Positions 47,167 to 56,492 of a stretch of 64,000 nucleotides of DNA are shown here, piece after piece. Below the pieces are notes generated by a model that saw only the letters and a program-made list of their open reading frames with translations, was not told where the DNA came from and searched no databases. Origin of the DNA: Roseiarcus sp963816065 (GTDB lineage: Bacteria > Pseudomonadota > Alphaproteobacteria > Rhizobiales > Beijerinckiaceae); contig CAWFJG010000008.1 in the NCBI GenBank assembly GCA_963816065.1, positions 1 to 64,000 on the forward strand. Direction: 5' to 3'. The position numbers were made by a program, and so were the translations under genes. Position 1 is the first letter of the stretch, and each line of letters begins with the position of its first letter.

Positions 47167-47838
47167 ATGGACGTCATACTGCTCGAGCGCGTCGGCAAGC
47201 TCGGCCACATGGGCGAGACCGTCAAAGTCAAGGACGGCTATGCCCGCAATTTCCTGCTGCCGCGCGGCAAGGCGCTGCGCGCCACCGCGGCGAACAAGAA
47301 GAAGTTCGAGGCCCAGCGGGCCGACCTCGAGGCGCGCAATCATGAGCTGAAGCGCGGGGCCAACGAGGCCGCGGCGAAGGTCGACAACGCCACGGTCATC
47401 ATCATCCGTCAGGCGGGCGAGACCGGGCAGCTCTACGGGTCGGTCTCGGCGCGCGATATCGCGGAGGCGTTGTCGGCGGCCGGACATCCGGTCCAGCGCG
47501 CCCACGTGGCAATCCAGCAGCCGATCAAGACCCTCGGACTCCATTCCGTCCCGATCACGCTCCACCCGGAGGTCGAGGCGAAGGTCACAGTCAACGTCGC
47601 CCGTTCGCCCGAGCAGGCCGAACGTCAGGCGAAGGGAGAGGATCTGAGCGTGCGCGAGCAGACCTCGATGGACGACCTCGGCCTCGAAGTCGGCAGGGCG
47701 CTGGCGGAAGCCGGCCCCGGCGAGAGTTCTAGGGCGCGAATAGGCCCCCGAGGGCGGGGTCGCCGATCCCCCTGCCCCCGCTCGCGCGACCACAAATCCG
47801 CCGCCCTTTGCGGGGTCGGCCACACCGGCCGGGTCTGA
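47167..47838 (+). CDS. rplI: 50S ribosomal protein L9
   Basis: 223 codons. The N-terminal domain VILLERVGKLGHMGETVKVKDGYARNFLLPRGKAL is standard. The linker helix and C-terminal domain follow (GQLYGSVSARDIAEAL...IKTLGLHSVPITLHPEV). The last 25-30 residues after PGESS are Arg/Ser-rich and unlike L9. One base out of phase, a stop follows right after GESS, so the tail is probably a read-through caused by an indel near 47728. L9 binds domain V of 23S rRNA. Confidence 0.95.
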   Translation: MDVILLERVGKLGHMGETVKVKDGYARNFLLPRGKALRATAANKKKFEAQRADLEARNHELKRGANEAAAKVDNATVIIIRQAGETGQLYGSVSARDIAEALSAAGHPVQRAHVAIQQPIKTLGLHSVPITLHPEVEAKVTVNVARSPEQAERQAKGEDLSVREQTSMDDLGLEVGRALAEAGPGESSRARIGPRGRGRRSPCPRSRDHKSAALCGVGHTGRV

Positions 47839-48039
47839 GCATCCGGGCGGTCCGGCGACCTCTTGCGGACGGCGCCCGCGTCGCGGCGACGGCGAGCGCC
47901 CGCGCTGGCGACGCCACGGGGGTCTCGCTCCCCTCAAGGAGGCAGCCCGCGGAGCGTTTGACATTCGCTTTGGCGAAATCCTGCTGAGACGAACGCGTGT
48001 CACAGGGCATGGCTTTGTGCGTCCTTTTTCCAAGGCCTT

Positions 48040-48055
48040 TGCAAGACTGCTTGCA
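48040..48055. promoter_or_regulatory. Palindrome, possible enhancer-binding site
   Basis: TGCAAG-N4-CTTGCA is a perfect 6-bp-arm inverted repeat, about 145 bases upstream of the GG of the sigma-54-like promoter. That is a usual distance for sigma-54 activators such as NtrC, whose sites share the TGC..GCA ends. Binding is inferred only. Confidence 0.4.
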
Positions 48056-48183
48056 TCCGGACGACTAATCCGTGGTCATGAGAGTAATTCTTGGGCATGC
48101 TCTGAATACGAAATGGTCATCGCTTTGCTTTTTACGCTCGGAGCGACGCCGAAAACAATAAAGTGTGCGGCGTAAGACAACCG

Positions 48184-48200
48184 TTGGCACGAGATCCGCT
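48184..48200 (+). promoter_or_regulatory. Putative sigma-54 (RpoN) promoter
   Basis: TTGGCACGAGATCCGCT has the TGGCAC -24 element and the essential GG-N10-GC spacing (GG at 48186-48187, GC at 48198-48199). The -12 element CCGC departs from the preferred TTGC. Transcription would begin near 48211, about 43 bases before the binding-protein gene. Control by nitrogen status would fit an amide-using operon. Confidence 0.45.
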
Positions 48201-48253
48201 TTATCCTTCCAGCCGTTGAATAGCGTCACTCTCAAAGACCGACGGAGCTGGAC

Positions 48254-49168
48254 ATGACTATCTTTCAGAGTGGGAGTGGCCGCGGGTCGCTCGGGACCCG
48301 ACTTGGCGTCGCCCTGGCCGCGCAACTTGTCGCCGGCGCGCTGGGCGTAGCTATGCTGCCACAAGCGGCTGCCGCCGCGAGCCCTTCCGCTTGTGCCGCC
48401 CTGCAGGCCAAATATCCGTCAATGACAGGCAAGACGCTCGTCAACGGCGTCAATCCCCACACCCCCGGCTATGAGGCCCTCGACCCCGAGGATCCGTCGA
48501 AATACGTGGGATTCGATATCGATCTCGGCGAAGCGATCGGCGACTGCCTTGGGTTCAAGGTCACCTACAAGCCGGTGACGTTCGCGGCGCTTCTGACCAC
48601 GCTCGAAGCCGGCCAAGCCGACATCGTGATCTCGGATATCTATGCGACCAGGGAACGCGCCAAGGCGGCCGACTTCATTACGTATTTCAAGGTCTATGAC
48701 GGCGTGCTGGTCGCAAAGGGCAATCCGAAAAAGACCGACGGCATCGACAAGTCCATGTGTGGAACGACCGCCGCCGAGAACACCGGATATGTCGAGGTGC
48801 CGCTGATCCAGGCGCTCGAATCCAAGTGCAAAGCGGCTGGCAAGCCCGCACCGGAAATCCAGCTTTACGACAACAACGCAAACTGCATCCAGGCGATCCT
48901 TGCCGGCCGGGCCGACGCCTACATCAACGACGTCAATACCGTCGATGGCGCCGTGAAGGCCTATCCGGACAAGCTCGAGAAGGCGACTGCGGTCACCCTG
49001 CCCTACTCGGTCGGCATCGCCGTTCCGCGCAACAAGACGGACTTCCGCAATGCGGTCATGGCCGCCCTGACCGAGATCCAGAAGTCGGGCCTGCAGGCGG
49101 ACCTGATGAAGAAATGGAACCTGCCCCTCGACCAGATGGAAGCGCCGAAGCTCGTCGTCGCCGACTGA
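48254..49168 (+). CDS. ABC transporter substrate-binding protein (polar amino acid/amide type)
   Basis: 304 residues with a signal peptide ending near QAAAAA. The type 3 periplasmic binding fold shows in YVGFDIDLGEAIGDCLGFKV, FAALLTTLEAGQADIVISDIYATRERA, the hinge YFKVYDGVLVAKGNP and LAGRADAYINDVNTVDGAV. It captures a small amino acid- or amide-like ligand in the periplasm for the fused transporter downstream. A terminator-like hairpin follows, which would raise its expression relative to the membrane part. It is intact and has several Cys pairs. Confidence 0.85.
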   Translation: MTIFQSGSGRGSLGTRLGVALAAQLVAGALGVAMLPQAAAAASPSACAALQAKYPSMTGKTLVNGVNPHTPGYEALDPEDPSKYVGFDIDLGEAIGDCLGFKVTYKPVTFAALLTTLEAGQADIVISDIYATRERAKAADFITYFKVYDGVLVAKGNPKKTDGIDKSMCGTTAAENTGYVEVPLIQALESKCKAAGKPAPEIQLYDNNANCIQAILAGRADAYINDVNTVDGAVKAYPDKLEKATAVTLPYSVGIAVPRNKTDFRNAVMAALTEIQKSGLQADLMKKWNLPLDQMEAPKLVVAD

Positions 49169-49176
49169 AAGTCCAA

Positions 49177-49222
49177 GCCGGTCGGGCCTGCCGCCCTCCT
49201 CGAGCCTGACCGGCCCCTTTTT
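49177..49222 (+). terminator. Hairpin with T-run between binding-protein and transporter genes
   Basis: GCCGGTCGGGC (49177-49187) pairs with GCCTGACCGGC (49204-49214), all 11 positions counting one G-U, followed by CCCTTTTT. Probably a partial terminator that sets a higher level for the binding protein. Confidence 0.65.
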
Positions 49223-49234
49223 CCGGCAACGCCC

Positions 49235-50845
49235 GTGTCCGCGATGGAATTGTTCTTTCATTATCTCAGTCAGCCCTATCTGCTGACGGGCATCGTCTAC
49301 ACGCTTCTCATCACCGGGCTTGGGCTCGGCGGCGGTGTCGCCATGGGCCTCGTTCTCGCAGGCATGCAATTGAGCCGCTTCCGGGCGCTCGCGATCGTCG
49401 CCCGCGCCTACGCCATCATCTTTCGCGGCACGCCGCTGATCCTGCAGATGATCTTCTGTTACAACGCCCTTCCGCTGATCGGGATCAAGCTCACCGCCGT
49501 CGAGGCTGCGGGTCTTGCGCTTGCGCTGAACGAAGCGCCGTTCATCGCCGAGATCATTCGCGGCAATATTGTCGCCGTCGATCGCGGTCAGGTGCTTGCG
49601 GGCCAGGCGCTCGGCATGACGCCTGCGGTCGTGATGATGCGCGTCGTCGCGCCACAGGCGATGCGCTCGATGCTTCCCGCGCTCGGCAACGAGGCCGTCA
49701 GCGCGCTGAAGAACTCCTCTCTCGCCTCTGTCGTTTCGGTTCAGGAGCTGACGCTGCGCAGTACGCAACTCGCGTCTTCGAACTTCGACTTTTTCTCGGT
49801 CTTTTTCGCCTCCGGCCTCATGTATCTGGTGCTGACGGGCGCGATCGCCCTCATCCAGATCGTCCTGGAAGTGTCGCTCGACCTCGATCTGCCGACGCCG
49901 CACGCGCGGCTCGCCCGCCTTTTTCCGTGGCGGCGCGTCGAATTTTCGCCCCCGCCGCCTGCGGCCATGCCTCTGCCGTTCGGCAGGCCCGAACCGGTCG
50001 CGCCCGCCAGGGCCGCGCCGCCGAGCGACGGCCGCGAGCGCCAGGCGGCGTTCGCCAACGGCAAGCTCGCGGTCGAGATCGACCAGCTCACGAAATCCTA
50101 CAACGGCCGTCCGGTCCTTACGTCGCTGAGCCTCACGGTCCGGGTCGGCGAGGTCGTCGCCCTGCTCGGCCCCAGCGGCTCGGGCAAAAGCACGCTTCTG
50201 CGTTGCGTCAATCGCCTGGAGAGCTGGGACAGCGGAACCATCCGCGTTCTGGGACGCGAGCTTGGGATCGGACCGAACGGACGGCTATTGTCGCCGCGCG
50301 AGATCGCCGCCGCGCGCGCCCGGGTCGGCGTCGGCATGGTCTTTCAAAACTTCAATCTGTTCGGCCATCTGACAGCGAAAGAAAACGTCGCCGGACCGCT
50401 CCGCTGGGTGCAGGGCCTATCGGCCGCGGATGCCGACCGAAGGGCGGTCGAGCTCCTCAATCGTGTCGGGCTCGGCGCCCGCAGCAACTCGCTGCCGCGC
50501 CATCTCTCCGGCGGGCAGCAGCAGCGGGTGGCGATCGCCCGGGCGCTCGCGCCAAATCCAGCGGTGTTGCTTCTCGACGAGCCGACCTCAGCGCTCGATC
50601 CGGAACTCGTCGCCGAGGTGCTCGAAGTCATTCGACGGCTGGCCGTCGAGGACAAGCTCACCATGATCATCTCCACCCATCACGTCAGTTTCGCGCAGGA
50701 AGTTGCGGACACGGCGGTGTTTCTCGCCGGCGGCGTCATCGTCGAGGAAGGTCCTGCGCAGCAGACGCTATCGCGGCCAAAGAACCCGCGAACGGTGCAG
50801 TTTCTGCAGATCATGGCCGAGGAAGCGACGACCGACCGCCGATAA
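49235..50845 (+). CDS. Fused amino acid-type ABC permease-ATPase
   Basis: 536 residues in one intact frame. Residues 1-215 are a HisM/GlnP-type permease: five membrane helices and the EAA loop around LAGQALGMTPAVVMMRVVAPQAM. A Pro/Ala linker (about 230-275) joins it to an ATPase domain (276-536) with Walker A GPSGSGKST, Q-loop FQNFNLFGHLTA, signature LSGGQQQR, Walker B LLLDEPTSALD and the switch His in STHHVSF. Usually these are separate genes. GTG at 49235 is taken as start, ATG at 49244 is possible. It works with the binding protein upstream, and the downstream formamidases suggest an amide or N-formyl ligand. Confidence 0.88.
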   Translation: MSAMELFFHYLSQPYLLTGIVYTLLITGLGLGGGVAMGLVLAGMQLSRFRALAIVARAYAIIFRGTPLILQMIFCYNALPLIGIKLTAVEAAGLALALNEAPFIAEIIRGNIVAVDRGQVLAGQALGMTPAVVMMRVVAPQAMRSMLPALGNEAVSALKNSSLASVVSVQELTLRSTQLASSNFDFFSVFFASGLMYLVLTGAIALIQIVLEVSLDLDLPTPHARLARLFPWRRVEFSPPPPAAMPLPFGRPEPVAPARAAPPSDGRERQAAFANGKLAVEIDQLTKSYNGRPVLTSLSLTVRVGEVVALLGPSGSGKSTLLRCVNRLESWDSGTIRVLGRELGIGPNGRLLSPREIAAARARVGVGMVFQNFNLFGHLTAKENVAGPLRWVQGLSAADADRRAVELLNRVGLGARSNSLPRHLSGGQQQRVAIARALAPNPAVLLLDEPTSALDPELVAEVLEVIRRLAVEDKLTMIISTHHVSFAQEVADTAVFLAGGVIVEEGPAQQTLSRPKNPRTVQFLQIMAEEATTDRR

Positions 50846-50882
50846 CGCAGCAAGCGGCCTTAAGAGACAGCCGGAGCAAGTC

Positions 50883-52120
50883 ATGACGCACCATACCCTG
50901 CCCGTTTCGCCATCGACCGTGCATTGGGGGTATTTCAGCAAGGCGGTCAAACCGGCGGCGACCCTCAAATCCGGCGATCGCGCGACCATCGAAACGCTGA
51001 CCCATCACGCCAACGACGATTACGAGCGGATGATCAAGGACGATCGGGGCGCGGAGGCGATCTTCCATTGGACGCGTGAGGAAAAGACCATGAACCGGCG
51101 GGGCGCGGGGCCCACCGTCGGGTTCAAGCGCGGCGCAGGCGAAGGAATCGGCGTGCATCTGCTCACCGGCCCGGTCGCCATCGAAGATGCAGAGCCCGGC
51201 GACGTTCTCGAAGTGCGCGTCCTCGATGTTCGCCCGCGCCCGAGTTGCAGCGCGTGCTACGCGGGGCGCTGTTTCGGCTCGAACGCTTCCGCAAACTGGG
51301 GGTTCCACTATCAGGACCTGATCGAGGAGCCGAAGCCGCGCGAGGTCATCACGATCTATGAGCTCGATACGTCGGGCGACCCCTTCGCCAAGGCCGTCTA
51401 CAACTATGTCTGGACGCCGCAGACGGATCCGGATGAAATCGTTCACGCCACGATCGACTACCCTGGCGTCCGGGTCGATCATAAGCTCGTCGCCAGGCGC
51501 GAGAACATCCTGCCCCATGTGCGCGTGCCGGCGCGGCTCCACTTCGGCACGATGGGCCTCGCTCCGTCGGAAGCCGATTATGTCAGCTCGGTGCCGCCCT
51601 CTTACACTGGCGGCAACATCGACGACTGGCGGATCGGCAAGGGCGCGCGGATGTATTATCCGGTCGCGGTCCCGGGCGCCTTTTTTCGGTCGGCGATCCT
51701 CACGCCGCGCAGGGCGACAGCGAGCTCAGCGGCACCGCCATCGAAACCTCGCTCACCGGCGACTTCGAGTTCGTCCTGCATAAGAAAGCCGATCTCGCGG
51801 GCACAATTCTCGAAGGGCTGAACCATCCGATGCTGGAAACCGAGCAGCAATGGTCGGTGTACGGCTTCACTTATCCGAACTACCTTGAAGCCCTCGGCCA
51901 GGACGCGCAGACGGAGATCGCCCGATACTCCAGCGTCGACCGGGCGATGCGCGACGCCTTTCGCAAGCTGCGGCGCTTCCTGATGACGGCGCACAAGCTC
52001 AGCGAGGACGAGGCGATATCGCTCATGTCGGTCGCCGCGGATTTTGGCGTCACCCAGGTCGTCGACGCGAATTGGGGCGTTCACGGCTCGATTCGCAAGA
52101 GCATCTTCCAGTGCTCTTGA
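50883..52120 (+). CDS. Acetamidase/formamidase family protein, copy 1 (one frameshift)
   Basis: About 412 residues over two frames that meet near 51700. Features are STVHWGYFSKAVKP near the start, GEGIGVHLLTGPVAIEDAEPGDVLEVRVLDV (conserved core with metal ligands), PHVRVPARLHFGTMGLAPSEADYVSSVPPSYTGGNIDDW, and after the break LSEDEAISLMSVAADFGVTQVVDANWGVHGSI. The family hydrolyses short amides to ammonia and acid in the cytoplasm. ATG at 50883 follows GGAGCAAG. It lies 37 bases after the transporter gene, so is probably in the same operon. Copy 2 follows at once. Confidence 0.88.
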
Positions 52121-52203
52121 GCCCACGGCTGGCGCACGTCTTGCAAGTGGAAGACACACTGGCCAGCGCCTCGGTAGCGCCGGCCCGCTCCAAGAGCGGC
52201 TGG

Positions 52204-54150
52204 ATGAGTTCCACAAAGTTTGCAAGCGAAACGTATCCGCAGGTCGCGCGAAGCGGCGCATGGGGCGACCTGTTGGCGCGGTTCGGCCTGCGCTCCGATT
52301 GTCCGGCCGATCGGCCTGGGACGTTTGCCATGGCGGCGCTGAGGGGCGAACCGGAGGGCATGACGCTCGGGCGCCTGACGGCGGCCTCCCAGACGCTCTC
52401 GCCACTCATACGGCGCGGGCGGCTCCCAATCGCCCTGCTGCCGGTCGACGAGGAGATCGAGATCGAGACCGGCGCCCGGGTCGTTCGGGTTCCGCCCGGA
52501 ACGCTGGCTTTCGTTCCGCTCGATAGCGAGTGGCGCATTCGGTTCGACAAAGGCGTCAGACTGGCGGCGCTCTCGATCTCGGAAAGCCTGTTGCAGGTCC
52601 GCCGCCCGGCGTCGCTCGCCCTGCCCGGGCCTCGCCATTTTGTGCACGACGGCCTCGCAGCCGTCCTGATCAAGGCGCTGGAAACCGCCGTCGGCGAGAT
52701 GGACGGGCTTTCGCAAGCCGAGTGGCGGGCGCTGGAACAGAGCCTTGTCGAACTTGTGCTGACTGTGATCGGCGAAGCTGTGACGTCCGACCCAGGCTCT
52801 CCGAGTCTCGTGGCGCTCTTCAACAGACTGACGCTGACGATCGAGCGGCGATTGCAGGATCTGGACCTGTCAGCCGCAAGGGTCGCGCATCTCGAAGGCA
52901 TCTCCGAGCGCTATTTGCAGAGGCTTTTCGAGCTCAATGGCGAGACTTTCAGCCATTATCTGCGCGAGCGGCGCCTGCAGCGGGCGCGCGCGGCGCTGAC
53001 CGCGCCAAACGACATTCGCACGCCGGTCGCCGACGTGGCCTACGCCAGCGGCTTCGGCGACGCCGCCAATTTCAACCGGCTGTTCAAGGAGCGGTTCGGT
53101 CTGCCGCCGGGCGCCTTCCGCACCCGCCAGGCTGAGAAACTCCTCGAAAGCGCCGGCCCCGAACAGCGAGGGTGGCCGGTCCGCGCGCTGGCAAATCCAA
53201 GAAACCAGCAGCGCGGTTCTCCAATCGGCGGCGCTTCGCCCGACCCGGAACATTCCGCGGCGGCCAGGGTGGCCGGCTCTCACCATCGCCTCGCAGTGCG
53301 TTCGGCCAACGTGCATTGGGGCTATTTCAGCCGGTCCTTGAGACCGGTCCTCGAGCTCAGTTCGGGTGACAGCGTCGAGGTCGAAACGCTGACGCAACAC
53401 GCCTCAGACGCGCCGGACCTCATGATCAGGGGCAACTCCGCGGCCGAGGACGTCTTTTTCTGGACCAAAGACCGGAAGGCGGTGGATCGACGCGGCTCCG
53501 GTCCGCTCGACGCCTCCATCTTCGGCCGCGGCGCGGGCGAAGGTTTCGGGGTACACATCTGCACCGGGCCGATCTTCGTGAAGGACGCCGAGCCCGGCGA
53601 CGTCATCGAGGTCCGGATCGACGACATCTTTCCCCGACCGAGCGCCAGCCCGGGCTACGAGGGACGTTATTTCGGCAGCACGGTCGCCGCTTGGTGGGGG
53701 TATCATTACAACGAACTCATCGAGCCGCCAAAGCCGCGCGAACACGTCACGATATACGAGATTATTTGCGGGGATCACGAGGGGTACGCGGAAGCGCTTT
53801 ACACTTACGGCTGGTCGCCGCAGGTCGATCCGTTCGGAGTCGTTCACCGCACATACGACTACCCCGGCGTGCCGGTGGACACGAACCGCATCACCCGGCA
53901 GAACTCCCTGGGCGGCGTGCGCATTCCCTTGCGTCCTCATTTCGGTGTGATCGCCCTCGCCCCGCGCGAGGCCGATCTGGTCGAACTCGGTGCCTCCCGC
54001 CTATTTCGGCGGCAACATCGACAACTGGCGTCTCGGCAAAGGGTCGGCGGTCTACCTCCCCGTTTCGGTGACGGGTGGGCTGCTGTCGATTGGAGATCCG
54101 CATGCCGCCCAGGGCGACGGCGAGCTTGCCGGAACGGCGATCGAATGTTC
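52204..54150 (+). CDS. AraC regulator joined to acetamidase/formamidase copy 2, cut by an IS element
   Basis: One open frame encodes two domains. The first 310 residues are an AraC-type regulator: an N-terminal cupin-like ligand domain (ALLPVDEEIEIETG...VPPGTLAFVPLDSEWRI) and a double HTH (LSAARVAHLEGISERYLQRLFELNG; VADVAYASGFGDAANFNRLFKERFG). A linker of about 55 residues leads into a formamidase beginning SANVHWGYFSRSLRP, with GEGFGVHICTGPIFVKDAEPGDVIEVRIDDI. A frameshift near 53985 is followed by PPAYFGGNIDNW, and the gene is then split by the IS at 54151. The fusion could be an artefact: out of frame, a stop lies just after the HTH at 53133-53135, and GTG near 53269 could start the enzyme. 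An in-frame opening at 52072 overlaps copy 1. Confidence 0.7.
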
Positions 54151-55330
54151 CATGCCTATCCGGTTAGGACACACACCCACTAGATGTGGGGTGCATCCAA
54201 TCTCCCGAGTAAAGTTTGTCGTAGGTCGGCGCTCTGGCGCTACCTGCGAGGCCTAGCAGCGAGCGAAATGCGTTGAACGGGTAGAAGCGGCGGTTGAATT
54301 GAAAGGTGAACTCGTTGAGATAGGCCTGCAGATGCCGCGCGCTGACCCCGTGATGCGTTCCCGCCAGCCACGTTTTCAGATTGGCGATGACGAGATGGCT
54401 GATCGGCAGGAATTCCTCCGAGATTTCGGGGTCGCCGCATTCGGCGATGGCGCGATGATCATAGCCGCGCTTGCCCAGGTCGGCGTAACCGCTCCACTCG
54501 TCCGTGACGATCAACGTCCCGTCCGCCACGGCGCCCTCGACGAAGCCGCAAAGCGACCTTGCGCTCCGGTCGGCGGCGATGGCAAGCCGAACGCGCCCCG
54601 CGTAGCGGCCGTCCTTGCGCACGTCTTGCGCGGTTCCCGGTTCGCGGCGGCGCACCTCGACGGCGCAGGCGACGAGCGTTTTGTGATGAACGCCCCGGCC
54701 TTCGCCGCGCGTGCGGCCGCCGACCCATGTCTCGTCGACTTCGACGTGCTCGTTCGCGCGGCCGCCGATGCGATCCCGATCGGGACGAACCATTCCGGCG
54801 CGCAGCTTGTGGAGGAGTTGAAAGGCGGTCTCGTACCGCGAGAGACCCAACTGCCGCTGGAGTTGGACCGCGGATATGCCGGGAGTTTGGCTGGCGACCA
54901 GATAGGCTGCCCAAAACCAGATGGACAACGGCGTGCGGCTGCGCTCCATGACCGTGCCGACAGTCAGTCCTGTCTGGCTGCGGCATTTCCGGCATGTCAG
55001 CACGCCCGGGCGGCTCGCAATGCGGAACGGTTCGCCGCGAGCCCCGCAGCGCGGGCAGACGAAGCCGCGCTCCCAGCGCGCCCGTTCGAGATACGAGGCG
55101 CACGCCGCATCATCCGGGAAAAGCCGCTGAAACTCCGGCAGCGACCGTGGAAATGGCAGCGCCGCGCGCTGCTCCACGTCCATCACGACGGCCGTTTCTC
55201 CAGTCATTTCCCCGTCCAGCCGCACGCACGCCCTTCGCGCAAAGGGGAACCGCCAGTTGGCTGGGGGCCTCACCCGCGAGTGTCGCCACATCTAGATTTA
55301 GTGGGTGTATGTGTCAACCGGATAGGCATG
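54151..55330 (-). mobile_element. IS1595-family insertion sequence, 1180 bp, with 8-bp target duplication
   Basis: Both ends read CATGCCTATCCGGTT inward, followed by GACACAxxCACCCACTA-like sequence with small differences, so the terminal inverted repeats extend about 30 bases. The octamer GAATGTTC occurs immediately outside each end (54143-54150 and 55331-55338). An 8-bp duplication fits IS1595. Removing the element and one octamer rejoins the formamidase frame exactly (GAA TGT TCG ATG). The near-identical ends and intact transposase indicate a recent insertion. Confidence 0.92.
54164..55207 (-). CDS. IS1595-family (ISXO2-like) transposase
   Basis: 347 residues from M at 55207; M at 55183 is another candidate. 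An N-terminal zinc ribbon (FVCPRCGARGEPF...LTCRKCRSQTGLTVGT) is followed by the ISXO2-like DDE domain: HVEVDETWVGGRTRGEGRG with the first Asp, IVTDEWSGYADLGKRGYDH with the second, and HLQAYLNEFTFQFNRRF toward the C-terminus with the ExN-type residues. The stop codon lies inside the left terminal repeat. It is intact and the probable driver of its own insertion. Confidence 0.92.
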   Translation of the reverse strand: MTGETAVVMDVEQRAALPFPRSLPEFQRLFPDDAACASYLERARWERGFVCPRCGARGEPFRIASRPGVLTCRKCRSQTGLTVGTVMERSRTPLSIWFWAAYLVASQTPGISAVQLQRQLGLSRYETAFQLLHKLRAGMVRPDRDRIGGRANEHVEVDETWVGGRTRGEGRGVHHKTLVACAVEVRRREPGTAQDVRKDGRYAGRVRLAIAADRSARSLCGFVEGAVADGTLIVTDEWSGYADLGKRGYDHRAIAECGDPEISEEFLPISHLVIANLKTWLAGTHHGVSARHLQAYLNEFTFQFNRRFYPFNAFRSLLGLAGSARAPTYDKLYSGDWMHPTSSGCVS

Positions 55331-55338
55331 GAATGTTC

Positions 55339-55723
55339 GATGACAGGACGGTTCACCATCGTCCTGCACAAAAGAGGCGGCCGATTTGCCGATCTCAACT
55401 ATCCGCTGATCGAGACGCCGACCGAATGGGTTCTGACCGGCTTCAGCCATCCGAACTACCTTGCAGAGTTCGGCGCAAAGGGACAGGGCGAGGTTTACGC
55501 GAAATCGTCGCTGGACCTGGCCATGAAGGACGCTTTCCGCAAAACCCGCCGCTTCCTCATGGAAATGCACGGGCTCAGCGAGAACGAGGCGGTCTCGCTG
55601 ATGTCGGCCGCGGTCGATTTCGGCGTCACGCAGGTGGTCGACGGCAATTGGGGGGTGCACGCCATCGTTTGCAAGTCCCTGTTCAGGACGCCGGCCGGCG
55701 AGGCGGCTCGGGAGGACGGATGA
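55339..55723 (+). pseudogene. 3' part of formamidase copy 2, separated by the IS
   Basis: The frame continues the interrupted formamidase from MTGRFTIVLHKRGGRFADLNYPLIETPTEWVLTGF to LSENEAVSLMSAAVDFGVTQVVDGNWGVHAIVCKSLF and ends at 55723. It aligns with the C-terminus of copy 1. Alone it lacks the catalytic core. The ATG at 55340 could allow translation of the fragment but no known function would follow. It overlaps the RidA start (ATGA). Confidence 0.85.
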
Positions 55724-56112
55724 AGTTTCACATGATCGAAGGCGGTCCCAGGCCGGTCGCGCCCTTCAGCCACGCGGTTGAAACCGAGGGCTTCGTCTTT
55801 GTCACCGGCCAAATGCCCGATACGCCCGGATCGCCCGGCGTCCTGCCGGAGGGGATCGAAGCGCAGACGCGAAACGTGATGGCGAATCTTTCGGCGGTGC
55901 TGGCTGGCGTGGGTCTCGGTCTCGAGCATGTCGTCATGGCGCGGGTTTATCTCACCCGCTTTCGCGAAGACTATGCGGCCATGAACGCCGTCTATCGCGG
56001 CTTCTTTCGCGAAGGGATGCTGCCGGCGCGCACCTGCGTCGGCGTGACGGGGCTTGTCTTCGACGCTCTCATCGAAATCGACCTCGTGGCGAAACGACAC
56101 GCGGAAGGCTGA
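55720..56112 (+). CDS. RidA/YjgF-family protein
   Basis: 130 residues: VAPFSHAVETEGFVFVTGQMPDTP, ARVYLTRFREDYAAMNAVYRGFF, and LPARTCVGVTGLVFDALIEIDLVA, the latter with the conserved Arg and Glu of the RidA active site. RidA members hydrolyse reactive enamine/imine intermediates or similar C-N species. ATG overlaps the formamidase stop, so this is the last gene of the amide operon. Transcription through the IS is probably reduced. Confidence 0.88.
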   Translation: MKFHMIEGGPRPVAPFSHAVETEGFVFVTGQMPDTPGSPGVLPEGIEAQTRNVMANLSAVLAGVGLGLEHVVMARVYLTRFREDYAAMNAVYRGFFREGMLPARTCVGVTGLVFDALIEIDLVAKRHAEG

Positions 56113-56492
56113 CGGCTCTTTGCGCCTTGCTTTCCGTTGTTTGGCCAGATCGGCGCATGCAGACTTCAAGCGAGGATCCAACAGCAGAGGCGAGAAAGGC
56201 GTACGATGGCCTGCAGCAGCGCCGCGTCGCTCGCTAAAGGGCTATTTGTACGCTACGATTGTGTATAAACTTCGGCCGGCGACGGCGAGCGCGATCCGGC
56301 AGACCGGCGGGGGACCGAGCGTGCCCTCCGATGGCGCCGCGGTCGCGGCTTCCATCATTTGTGACTTGTGACAGTTTTGTCCGCTTAAGCCATTGAAAAC
56401 ATACGCGGCGTGCCAAGGCTGCAGCGTCCCCTCGACAGGACGCCGCTCTGGTTCGGCGAAGCCGCCGCCGCCTGTCCCCGCCCCCCGCTCGG
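56113..56492. other. Non-coding gap between convergent RidA and galM genes
   Basis: I see no gene, clear terminator or repeat in this 380-base stretch. Confidence 0.4.

Larger units (their letters stand above)
47839..48253. other. Regulatory region of the amide-uptake operon
   Basis: No gene. It contains the palindrome TGCAAG-ACTG-CTTGCA at 48040-48055 and a sigma-54-like promoter at 48184-48200, listed separately. A TTGACA hexamer at 47958-47963 has no convincing partner -10. Confidence 0.5.

Noticed and set aside
45640..48033. 797-codon minus-strand open frame
   Set aside because: Antisense to rpsF, rpsR, DUF2232 and rplI; composition is that of a shadow frame.
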